Positions 1-6,035 of a stretch of 6,658 bases of DNA are shown here, one piece after another. A program made the position numbers and the translations under genes. Under the pieces are notes generated by a model. That model made no database searches. It worked only from the letters and a program-made list of their open reading frames with translations, and was not told the DNA's origin. This DNA is from Sedimentibacter sp. (GTDB lineage: Bacteria; Bacillota; Clostridia; Tissierellales; Sedimentibacteraceae). Position 1 is the first letter of the stretch. Every line of letters starts with the position of its first letter. Where the stretch lies: the NCBI GenBank assembly GCA_029256005.1, contig JAQSYS010000098.1, positions 1 to 6,658 on the forward strand. Direction: 5' to 3'.

Positions 1-321
1 GGATGTGCTATTGCATTACCTGAAGTTGTTGAATATGCAGCTAAGACTGAGTGGAAAAAAGTTGAGATGATCTGTGAGTGCCTAGGGGCTGAAATCAAAG
101 AGGATGCAACACCTGAAGACATAGGGACTGTTGCAAAGAATGCTTTACGTTCTTTGATTAAATCAGTTGGTATTCCAAATTTAAAGGAACTAGGTATTCA
201 ACTAGAGGATGCTTTAAGGATTGCACCACTGATTACTCAAGACACTGGATTTGCATTGATTCCATATAGAATTACTGCAACAAAGGTGGCTGAAATGTTA
301 AAATCAGCTTATGAAGCTTAG
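1..321 (+). CDS. Iron-containing alcohol dehydrogenase, C-terminal fragment (5' end outside window)
   Basis: The reading frame is open from the first base and encodes 106 residues to a TAG stop. It is the C-terminal end of a group III (Fe-dependent) alcohol dehydrogenase, which reduces an aldehyde to an alcohol or the reverse with NAD(P)H. Seen: CAIALPEVVEY, matching the helix just after the family's last metal-binding His-Gly; then SVGIPNLKELGI, matching the usual GIP-tLrelGi element; then a terminal helix ending in KVAEMLKSAYEA. Family members run to about 380 residues, so roughly the last quarter is present. All metal ligands and the nucleotide-binding domain lie upstream, so activity and cofactor cannot be judged. 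An internal ATG at base 67 has no ribosome binding site and lies inside the conserved domain, so it is not a start. The stop falls within the ribosome binding site of the next gene, implying one operon. Substrate unknown; an alcohol/aldehyde pair shared with the downstream enzymes is inferred. Confidence 0.88.
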   Translation, partial: GCAIALPEVVEYAAKTEWKKVEMICECLGAEIKEDATPEDIGTVAKNALRSLIKSVGIPNLKELGIQLEDALRIAPLITQDTGFALIPYRITATKVAEMLKSAYEA

Positions 322-326
322 GAGGT
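320..326 (+). promoter_or_regulatory. Ribosome binding site of the AOR gene, overlapping the upstream stop
   Basis: AGGAGGT lies 5 bases before the ATG at 332 and overlaps the TAG stop (319-321) of the alcohol dehydrogenase. It fixes the AOR start at 332. The earlier in-frame ATG at 311 precedes this site, has no Shine-Dalgarno of its own, and would add seven residues not expected in the family. Confidence 0.85.
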
Positions 327-331
327 ATAAT

Positions 332-2035
332 ATGTGGTCAAAATTATTATTGGATATGAAAAATTTGTCGGTTACGAAAGAACCATATGATAAGGAGTAT
401 GAAGAATTAGGTGGAAGGTCTTTAATAGCTCAATATATGATGAAAAATGTTCCTCCAACATGTGAGCCATTAGGGAAGGATAATCAATTAATAATATGCA
501 CGTCTATTTTTGCTGGAACGAGACTGACAACTGCTCACCGTCTATCCGTTGGAGGTAAAAGTCCTTTGACAGGAGGAATAAAGGAAAGTAATTCCGGAGG
601 ATCTGCAGCATACCAATTAGCAGGTCATGGTATTAAATTAATAACAGTAAAGGATTTACCTGAAGAAGAGGGCTTGTGGTTGTTGCACATTGACGCACAA
701 GGAAATGCATCATTAGAAGATGCTTCAGAATATAAAGGTCTAAATAATTATGATTTTGTAGAAAAGATGCATGAAATGTATGGGGATAAGGTAGCTACCA
801 TATCTATAGGTGCAGCTGGTGAGAGATTATATAAAAGTGCTTCGTTACAAATTACTGAGTTTAATTCAAATCATCCAAGTCGTGCAGCAGCTAGGGGAGG
901 ATTAGGTGCACTCATGGGAAGTAAAGGATTAAAGGCTGTTGTAATAGAAAATCCAGTTGAAAGATATCAGGTTGAATATGCAGATAAGCAAAAGTTTGAT
1001 GAATTGGTGAGTAGTTTTAATAAAATAGTTGCTGCAGGTGCAAAAAAAGACCCTTTCCATAACATAGGAACAATATCCACAATAGAGGTAACTGCAAATA
1101 ATGGTGTATTACCTGTTGATAATTTTTCCGGAAGACTGTTCCCTGAATATAAAGAGGTTGGTGCAGGCAAATTTATGAATAATTTGGAAACCAGAGGTGG
1201 GCGGAACAAAGTACCATGTCAACCAGGTTGTGTTGTTCAATGCTCAAACTGTTATAATGACAAGGATGGAAAATATCTGACCTCAGGTTTTGAATATGAA
1301 ACTCTTGCAATCATGGGTCCAAACTGCCATATATCTGACTTAGATGCAGTAGCTCAAATGGATCGTATATGCGATAATATTGGCGTTGATACAATTGAAG
1401 CTGGAAATGCTGTTGCTATGTGCATGGAAACAGGTAGGATAAAATGGGGGGATACACAGGCGGCACTTTCATTGTTAAAGGAAATGGAAGAGGGGACAGA
1501 ATTTGGCCGTATAATGGGAGACGGTTGTGAAGCAGTAGGAAAATATCTTGGATGCAAGCGTATACCTGTAGTTAAACATCAGTCTTTGCCAGGTTATGAT
1601 CCTAGAAACACAAAAGGAACAGGTATTACTTATGCAACAAGTCCTATGGGAGCTGACCATACTGCAGGTTTAACAATGGGCAGGGCATTTGATGACTGCG
1701 GTAGAAGTGCTCAGGCTTATGCGTCAACTAAGCTTCAGGTTGCAATGTGTTTTTCAGATAGCATAATGTGCTTATTTGCATTTGCTAATGCTGCAAACGA
1801 TCTCTATCTGTTGGGAGAACTAATGGCAACATTGTACGGCGGAACTCCGGATTTCGGTAGAATATCAATGTTAGGAGTTAAGACTCTTTTGACAGAAAGA
1901 GCATATAACAAAATGGCAGGAATAAAGGCAGAAGAAGACAGATTGCCTGAATTTTTCTACAAGGAAAAATCATCTGCGACAGGTTCAAAATTTGACATAA
2001 TTGATTACGAATTAGAAGTTTTATTTGATTTCTGA
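332..2035 (+). CDS. Aldehyde:ferredoxin oxidoreductase (tungsten/molybdenum pterin enzyme)
   Basis: A 567-residue cytoplasmic enzyme of the AOR family, which oxidises an aldehyde to its acid and passes electrons to ferredoxin through a W- or Mo-bis-pterin and one [4Fe-4S] cluster; the reverse, acid to aldehyde, is also known. Seen: LGGRSL at 26-31; HRLSVGGKSPLTG at 69-81; the ARGGLGALMGSKGLKAV stretch at 187-203; the cysteine cluster C296, C300, C304, C307; EYET at 321-324, near the active-site glutamate of the family; DNIGVD at 348-353, matching the DxxGLD pterin motif; ADHTAG with H443, a candidate for the active-site histidine; and C480 in DSIMC, the likely fourth cluster ligand. Length is a little under the usual 600. 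Oddities: the first cysteines are spaced CxxxCxxxC rather than CxxCxxxC as in the Pyrococcus enzyme, and the second DxxGLC motif is one residue short. Its stop overlaps the ThiS/MoaD-like gene. Family assignment is secure; substrate and metal are not. Confidence 0.95.
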   Translation: MWSKLLLDMKNLSVTKEPYDKEYEELGGRSLIAQYMMKNVPPTCEPLGKDNQLIICTSIFAGTRLTTAHRLSVGGKSPLTGGIKESNSGGSAAYQLAGHGIKLITVKDLPEEEGLWLLHIDAQGNASLEDASEYKGLNNYDFVEKMHEMYGDKVATISIGAAGERLYKSASLQITEFNSNHPSRAAARGGLGALMGSKGLKAVVIENPVERYQVEYADKQKFDELVSSFNKIVAAGAKKDPFHNIGTISTIEVTANNGVLPVDNFSGRLFPEYKEVGAGKFMNNLETRGGRNKVPCQPGCVVQCSNCYNDKDGKYLTSGFEYETLAIMGPNCHISDLDAVAQMDRICDNIGVDTIEAGNAVAMCMETGRIKWGDTQAALSLLKEMEEGTEFGRIMGDGCEAVGKYLGCKRIPVVKHQSLPGYDPRNTKGTGITYATSPMGADHTAGLTMGRAFDDCGRSAQAYASTKLQVAMCFSDSIMCLFAFANAANDLYLLGELMATLYGGTPDFGRISMLGVKTLLTERAYNKMAGIKAEEDRLPEFFYKEKSSATGSKFDIIDYELEVLFDF

Positions 2036-2232
2036 TGATTGTTGTAAATGATAAAATTATTAAATTTTATGAGGGTATGACTATTGCAGATGCTATCAAA
2101 GAAGCTGGGGAAATGATTGATTATATGACTATAATTATGCAAGATAAATCAATTATTCAATATAATCAAATAGATAAAAAAGTTTCAGACGGAACAAACT
2201 TAAAAATCTTAAGAATCTTATCTGGTGGTTAA
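2035..2232 (+). CDS. ThiS/MoaD-like ubiquitin-fold sulfur carrier protein
   Basis: A 65-residue protein of the usual ThiS/MoaD size. Seen: an N-terminal IVVN strand, the EGMTIADAIKEAG segment at 14-26 (turn and helix of the beta-grasp fold), KVSDGTNLKILRI near the end and the C-terminal SGG. The Gly-Gly tail is where an E1-like enzyme (MoeB/ThiF type) adenylates the carrier so that it can hold a thiocarboxylate. Its ATG overlaps the AOR stop as TGATG with no strong Shine-Dalgarno, so translation probably depends on ribosomes finishing AOR. ThiS/MoaD-like genes next to AOR genes are known in other anaerobes. The natural inference is that it supplies dithiolene sulfur for the tungsten/molybdenum pterin of AOR. 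A role in thiamine thiazole or cysteine synthesis cannot be excluded from sequence, but no such genes are beside it. No E1 partner is present in the window. Confidence 0.85.
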   Translation: MIVVNDKIIKFYEGMTIADAIKEAGEMIDYMTIIMQDKSIIQYNQIDKKVSDGTNLKILRILSGG

Positions 2233-2258
2233 ACTCCCTTAATAAGGGAGTTTTTTTT
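2231..2258 (+). terminator. Rho-independent terminator after the AOR/sulfur-carrier operon
   Basis: AAACTCCC (2231-2238) and GGGAGTTT (2246-2253) form an 8-base-pair stem around the loop TTAATAA, running into eight T residues (2251-2258). The stem starts inside the TAA stop of the sulfur-carrier gene. It ends the alcohol dehydrogenase-AOR-carrier transcript and insulates it from the next unit. Confidence 0.93.
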
Positions 2259-2295
2259 AAAATAAGAAGTATTAAAAATATTTATAAAATATATA

Positions 2296-2324
2296 TTGCA
2301 TTTCCAAAAAGTAAGTGCTACAAT
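2296..2324 (+). promoter_or_regulatory. Sigma-A promoter with extended -10, driving the kinase operon
   Basis: TTGCAT (2296-2301) is a -35 box one base off TTGACA at its core, followed by a 17-base spacer and TACAAT (2319-2324), a good -10 box. TG at 2316-2317, one base before the -10, makes it an extended -10. The predicted transcription start is near 2331, giving a leader of about 150 bases before the kinase start at 2482. The promoter lies just after the terminator of the upstream operon, where a new transcription unit is expected. It is assigned by pattern only. Confidence 0.75.
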
Positions 2325-2325
2325 A

Positions 2326-2349
2326 ACTACATACTATGTAGTATGTAGT
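2326..2349 (+). promoter_or_regulatory. Probable repressor operator: 24-base inverted repeat at the transcription start
   Basis: ACTACATACT (2326-2335) and AGTATGTAGT (2340-2349) are perfect inverted arms of 10 bases around ATGT. The repeat begins one base after the -10 box and covers the predicted start of transcription, the classic position for a repressor that blocks initiation. Two odd-length palindromes are nested in or overlap it, TACATA-C-TATGTA (2328-2340) and TATGTA-G-TACATA (2342-2354). Their centres are 14 bases apart, so two dimers could bind. It is followed by no T-run and is not a terminator. The style fits TetR-, PadR- or BlaI/CopY-type dimers, but no regulator gene is in the window, so the family is unknown. 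Confidence 0.72.
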
Positions 2350-2481
2350 ACATAATACTTTTATGAATGTATGGTGCATCATGCATTTTGGTTTCTTTTG
2401 CTTTATAGTTTCAAAAAAACAGAGTTCGAATATTAAGAAAACGAATTCATGTGAACAAAATTGTATGGAGAGGAATGTAAA
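2350..2481 (+). other. Leader region of the kinase operon
   Basis: About 130 bases between the operator and the kinase start. Seen: an 11-base palindrome TGCAT-C-ATGCA (2375-2385) and a weak imperfect hairpin in which GTTCGAAT (2424-2431) can pair with ATTC (2445-2448) and GAAC (2453-2456) across an ATGT bulge. No known riboswitch, T-box or attenuator was recognised, and no terminator-like stem with a T-run is present. Confidence 0.4.
2467..2474 (+). promoter_or_regulatory. Ribosome binding site of the acyl kinase gene
   Basis: GGAGAGGA lies 7 bases before the ATG at 2482 and fixes that codon as the start. The in-frame TTG at 2461 lies upstream of this site and would add seven residues before the conserved N-terminal strand, so it is not used. 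Confidence 0.8.
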
Positions 2482-3567
2482 ATGTATAGAATATTGGTTA
2501 TAAATCCAGGATCAACTTCTACAAAGTCAGCAATTTTTGAGGACAGAAAATGTATTGCTGAACAGTCTATAGCTCATTCTACAGAAACATTGACACAAAA
2601 TCCACTAACATGGCAACAAGTGGAATTAAGAAAAAACGGTATTCTAAGTTGGATGAACAAAGTTGGATTTAGCTTAAAAGACATTGATGCTTTTGCTGTA
2701 CGTGGTTGTAACATTAAGGGATGTAATAAGGGTGGGACATATTTAGTTACTGATACAATAAGAAATGAAATTTTTAGTCAGCATAATCCTGATAAAATAA
2801 CTCCTCATGCTTCTAGACTCTCATTACCAATTGCTTTAAGTATGAGTGAAACTGAAAAAATTGACATACCAATATTTATAACTGATCCACCTTGTGTTAA
2901 TGAGTTATCCGATATTGCTAAAATATCCGGACATCCTTTTTTTATCAGAGAAAGCGTATTCCATGCTCTTAATAGTAAGGCAGTGGCACATAGAGTAGCA
3001 GAGGAATGGGGTAAAAAGTATCAGGAATGCAAGTTTATTGTTGCTCATATGGGTGGGGGTATATCAGTTGGTGCACATAACATGGGCAGTGTGACAGAGG
3101 TTAATGATTGTATATCAGGCGGAGGAGCATTTTCACCGAATCGCACGGGATCATTGCCTGTAGTTCCTCTTGTTGAATTTTGTTTTTCTAACAAATATTC
3201 AAAAGATGAAATTATTCGAATAATTAAAAATAAGGGTGGAGTTCTTGCTCATTTAGGAACTGATGACATGCGCGAAGTTGAAAAACGCATTGATAGCGGA
3301 GACACTCATGCAGAGCTTATTTTTAATGCATTGGCTTATCAAGTAGCGAAGGAAATCGGTAGTTGTTATGCTTCTTTATGTTGTCAAGTAGATGCAATTA
3401 TATTTACGGGTGGTATGGCTAACTCTAAACGACTAATAGCTGAAATTAGAAAATATGTTGAGAATATGGGCAATATTAAAGTTGTTCCGGGCGAATATGA
3501 GGCCGAAGCTCTTGCATTTGGAACTTTTCGTGTTTTGACAAAAGAAGAAGAACCTATAATTATTTAA
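2482..3567 (+). CDS. buk: Butyrate kinase-family acyl kinase (divergent)
   Basis: A 361-residue cytoplasmic kinase of the ASKHA superfamily, butyrate kinase branch, which interconverts acyl-phosphate plus ADP with acid plus ATP. Length is typical (about 355-360). Seen: the phosphate-1 loop INPGSTSTK at 8-15, HALNSKAVA at 161-169, AHMGGGISVGAH at 188-199, FSPNRTGSLP at 217-226, GVLAHLGTDDMREVE at 253-267, the adenosine motif FTGGMA at 308-313 and VPGEYEAEALAFG at 335-347. Oddities: where butyrate kinases usually have GRGGL, this protein has VRGCNIKGC (73-81), keeping R74, and the common PERSG reads PNRTG. Such changes near the acyl and phosphate site suggest a different substrate from butyrate. 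It is the first gene after the operator-controlled promoter and is followed 70 bases later by the acylating dehydrogenase. With the phosphotransacylase it would make ATP from acyl-CoA, or activate an imported acid. The family is certain; the butyrate specificity implied by the symbol is not. Confidence 0.88.
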   Translation: MYRILVINPGSTSTKSAIFEDRKCIAEQSIAHSTETLTQNPLTWQQVELRKNGILSWMNKVGFSLKDIDAFAVRGCNIKGCNKGGTYLVTDTIRNEIFSQHNPDKITPHASRLSLPIALSMSETEKIDIPIFITDPPCVNELSDIAKISGHPFFIRESVFHALNSKAVAHRVAEEWGKKYQECKFIVAHMGGGISVGAHNMGSVTEVNDCISGGGAFSPNRTGSLPVVPLVEFCFSNKYSKDEIIRIIKNKGGVLAHLGTDDMREVEKRIDSGDTHAELIFNALAYQVAKEIGSCYASLCCQVDAIIFTGGMANSKRLIAEIRKYVENMGNIKVVPGEYEAEALAFGTFRVLTKEEEPIII

Positions 3568-3637
3568 ATAATCTGATCTCACTAGCATGCTAAATGCAAC
3601 AATATATTAATAAAAAATATTTAGGAGGTATTCCATT

Positions 3638-5014
3638 ATGGAAAACAAAACTTATATTGATAATTTAATCGAAAATGCAAAGGAAGCACAGAACTTCCTT
3701 GAAGATTACAACCAGGAACAAACTGATGCATTAGTTAAGGCAATTGGCAAAATTATTTATGACAACAGAGATCTTCTTTCACAAGAAGCTGTAGATGAAA
3801 CTGGTCTAGGAGTATTAGCTGGAAAAGTTGCTAAACATGATAAAGTTACAACAAGTCATTGGGCATTTTTAAAAGATAAACCTTCTGTTGGATTAATAGA
3901 AGTAGACGAGGTTAATGGAATTTATACATATGCTAAGCCGGTTGGTGTAATCGCATGTTTAACACCTTCGACTAACCCAACAACAACAGCTGTAGGAAAT
4001 GCTATGCACGCATTAAAGTGCCGTAATGCAGTTATTGTTTCTCCTCATCCTAAGGCAAAAAATTGTACAGCACATGCAGTAACTTTGATGAACGAAGCGA
4101 TTATATCATTAGGTGGACCAGAAAATTTGATTCAATCTATTGAAGAACCTTCATTAGAATTAACAGATGAACTTATGCGCAAGGTTGATGTTATAGTAGC
4201 AACAGGTGGCAGTGCAATGGTTAAGTCTGCTTATTCAAGTGGAAAACCTTCTTATGGAGTAGGACCTGGAAATGTTCAGATAATAGCAGATAGAGATTAT
4301 GATAATTATCCACTTATGGTTGCACAGGTAATGGGAAGCCGGTTGTATGATAATGGTATGCCTTGTACAGGTGAACAATCACTTATTCTTCCTAGAGAAA
4401 AAGCTGATGAAATTATAAAAATGTTTGAAGAAAAAGGCGCATACATGGTTACTGAGCCAGCAGATATTCAAAAATTGCGTGAAGCAATTTTTATGAAAGG
4501 GTTCAATGGTCCAATAAATGTAGATATAGTTGGACATCCAGCAGCAGAAGTTGCAAAATATGCAAATGTTTCAGTGCCAGAAGGAACAAAATTATTAATG
4601 ACTAAATTAGACAAGTATGGTAAAGATGAAGTACTTTGCCGTGAAATAATGTGTCCATTTATCCGTTGCTTTGTTTATGACGATTTCGAGGATGCAATTA
4701 ATATTGCAAAAACTAATCTATTGATGGAAGGTGCTGGCCACTCATCTGGTATTTATTCAAATAATAACGAGAATATTCAATTAGCAGGAAGTCAAATACC
4801 CGTTGCTAGGTTTATGGTATGTCAAGCTAACAGTAATGTTGCAGGCAACACATTCTCTAATGGTCTTGATCCTACAATTTCTATTGGATGTGGTTCATGG
4901 GGAAATAATAGTATTTCTGAAAATCTAACATATAAACATTTGATGAATAAAACACGAATTTCTTTTATTATAAAGGATGCTCCTAATCCAACAGCAGAAG
5001 AGATTTGGGCTTAA
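3638..5014 (+). CDS. CoA-acylating aldehyde dehydrogenase (sulfoacetaldehyde / succinate-semialdehyde type)
   Basis: A 458-residue cytoplasmic enzyme of the ALDH superfamily that makes acyl-CoA from an aldehyde, CoA and NAD(P)+, reversibly. Seen: the coenzyme-binding region AKPVGVIACLTPSTNPT at 99-115, VIVATGGSAMVKSAYSSGKP at 185-204, GVGPGN at 207-212, the catalytic cysteine C243 in NGMPCTGEQS, GHSSGIYS at 367-374 with H368, and FSNGLDPTISIGCGSWGNN from 406. Length matches stand-alone acylating dehydrogenases; there is no fused alcohol dehydrogenase domain as in AdhE. From memory the YSSGKP-GVG, ATGG and GCGSWGNNSISENLTYKHL features resemble SauS (sulfoacetaldehyde) and SucD (succinate semialdehyde) enzymes, though many substrates occur in this group. 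AGGAGGT at 3623-3629, 8 bases before the ATG, supports the start. It links the aldehyde to the phosphotransacylase and kinase on either side. The enzyme class is firm; the aldehyde is not identified. Confidence 0.9.
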   Translation: MENKTYIDNLIENAKEAQNFLEDYNQEQTDALVKAIGKIIYDNRDLLSQEAVDETGLGVLAGKVAKHDKVTTSHWAFLKDKPSVGLIEVDEVNGIYTYAKPVGVIACLTPSTNPTTTAVGNAMHALKCRNAVIVSPHPKAKNCTAHAVTLMNEAIISLGGPENLIQSIEEPSLELTDELMRKVDVIVATGGSAMVKSAYSSGKPSYGVGPGNVQIIADRDYDNYPLMVAQVMGSRLYDNGMPCTGEQSLILPREKADEIIKMFEEKGAYMVTEPADIQKLREAIFMKGFNGPINVDIVGHPAAEVAKYANVSVPEGTKLLMTKLDKYGKDEVLCREIMCPFIRCFVYDDFEDAINIAKTNLLMEGAGHSSGIYSNNNENIQLAGSQIPVARFMVCQANSNVAGNTFSNGLDPTISIGCGSWGNNSISENLTYKHLMNKTRISFIIKDAPNPTAEEIWA

Positions 5015-5041
5015 TATTATCAATAGAAAGAGGGTTAAACA

Positions 5042-5950
5042 ATGATTTATAAATCTCTTGATGAAATAGTTAGTAATATGCAAAAATGCTCTGACAAAAA
5101 GAGAATGGTAGTTGCAGGTGCTGAAGAAAATCATACTTTAGAAGCTGTCAGCTTAGCAAGAAAAGAAGGCTTAATTTCAGCTATCTTGGTAGGAGATTCT
5201 GAACGAATTAGCCAAATTCTCATAGATTTAGGTGAAGATTGTTCAGAATATGAGATTATTCATAGTCCAGAAAATCCTGTTGATATAGCAGTTCAACTAG
5301 TTCGTGAAAATAAAGCTGATGTATTAATGAAAGGAAACGTTCAAACTGCAACTTTGATAAAGTCCGTATTAAATAAGGACACAGGCATAATGAAAGGAGA
5401 ATTGCTTTCTCATGTGTTGTTTGTTCAGGCCCCAGCATATCACAAGATATTCGCAGTGACTGATTCAGCTATTATTCCAAATCCTGATTTAAGTCAGAAA
5501 AAAGCTATTTTGGAGAATGCTGTAGAAGCAATGATGAGTCTAGGATGTGATGTGCCTAAGGTTGCAGCGTTGACTGCAGTTGAGGTCGTTAATCCAAAAA
5601 TGCAGGAAACTATTGATGCGGATGAATTAAAAAAATTTAATCAAAATGGTAAAATAAAAAATTGCATCGTGGAAGGTCCGATTTCAATGGACATTGCATT
5701 TGATAAGGATGCAGGAGATATAAAAGGATTTACCAGCCCGGTTGTAGGTGATCCAGACATTTTATTAATGCCTAATTTACTAGTTGGAAACATAGCAGTA
5801 AAGACACTAAAAATATTTGGTCAATCTACAGTTGCTGGCTTAGTGCTTGGAGCTACTGCCCCAATTGTATTGACATCAAGATCTACATCTACCAGAAGTA
5901 AGTATATGTCAATTGCGTTGGGTGCAGCTATAGCACCTATAGCAGATTAA
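5042..5950 (+). CDS. ptb: Phosphate butyryltransferase-like phosphotransacylase
   Basis: A 302-residue cytoplasmic enzyme of the phosphate acetyl/butyryltransferase family, which exchanges CoA and phosphate on an acyl group. Length is that of Ptb rather than long Pta proteins. Seen: ADVLMKGNVQTATLIK at 92-107, NKDTGIM and LLSHV at 111-125, VTDSAIIPNPDL at 139-150, NPKMQETIDADEL at 184-196, CIVEGPISMDIAF at 208-220, GDPDILLMPNLLVGN at 236-250 and the closing AGLVLGATAPIVLTSRS at 265-281. It starts 27 bases after the dehydrogenase stop, with a weaker ribosome binding site, AAAGAGGG, about 8 bases before the ATG. It bridges the acylating dehydrogenase and the acyl kinase, completing an aldehyde to acyl-CoA to acyl-phosphate to acid route with one ATP. 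Ptb and buk are usually adjacent in Clostridia; here the dehydrogenase gene sits between them. The acyl group is not known, and the related branched-chain or other acyl versions cannot be told apart by eye. Confidence 0.92.
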   Translation: MIYKSLDEIVSNMQKCSDKKRMVVAGAEENHTLEAVSLARKEGLISAILVGDSERISQILIDLGEDCSEYEIIHSPENPVDIAVQLVRENKADVLMKGNVQTATLIKSVLNKDTGIMKGELLSHVLFVQAPAYHKIFAVTDSAIIPNPDLSQKKAILENAVEAMMSLGCDVPKVAALTAVEVVNPKMQETIDADELKKFNQNGKIKNCIVEGPISMDIAFDKDAGDIKGFTSPVVGDPDILLMPNLLVGNIAVKTLKIFGQSTVAGLVLGATAPIVLTSRSTSTRSKYMSIALGAAIAPIAD

Positions 5951-5985
5951 AAATATTAGTAATCAGTAGCAAGTAAACTAAAAAA

Positions 5986-6000
5986 ATAGGTTTAACCTAT
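5986..6000 (+). repeat. 15-base inverted repeat upstream of the transporter gene
   Basis: ATAGGTT (5986-5992) and AACCTAT (5994-6000) are perfect arms around a single T, 36 bases before the transporter ATG. As RNA it could only form a 5-base-pair stem (ATAGG/CCTAT) with a five-base loop, and no T-run follows on the + strand, so it is a poor terminator. It may be a regulator site specific to the transporter, an RNA processing signal, or chance in AT-rich DNA. It does not resemble the operator at 2326-2349. Confidence 0.45.
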
Positions 6001-6035
6001 AAATAAAAATTATTTAATAATGGAGGAAATAATTT

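Noticed and set aside
311..331. Alternative AOR start at the ATG at 311
   Set aside because: The AGGAGGT site lies downstream of it and is placed correctly only for the ATG at 332.
967..1660. Minus-strand open frames within the AOR gene
   Set aside because: They are antisense to a gene with strong conserved motifs, resemble no known protein and lack ribosome binding sites.
2461..2481. TTG start for the acyl kinase
   Set aside because: GGAGAGGA lies after it and 7 bases before ATG 2482, where the conserved N-terminal strand begins.
2363..2503. A 46-codon open frame in the kinase leader that overlaps the kinase start
   Set aside because: It has no Shine-Dalgarno sequence before its ATG, matches no protein I know, and runs out of frame into the kinase gene; most likely a chance frame in a short gap.
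3583..3592. 10-base palindrome TAGCATGCTA between the kinase and dehydrogenase genes
   Set aside because: It is too short and isolated, with no T-run and no promoter boxes nearby; no better than chance.
4925..5438. Minus-strand open frames spanning the dehydrogenase/phosphotransacylase junction and the phosphotransacylase
   Set aside because: They are shadows of well-supported + strand genes with no recognisable domains.
5986..6010. Terminator after the phosphotransacylase gene
   Set aside because: The dyad allows only a weak 5-base-pair AT-rich stem and is followed by A-rich, not T-rich, sequence on the + strand.
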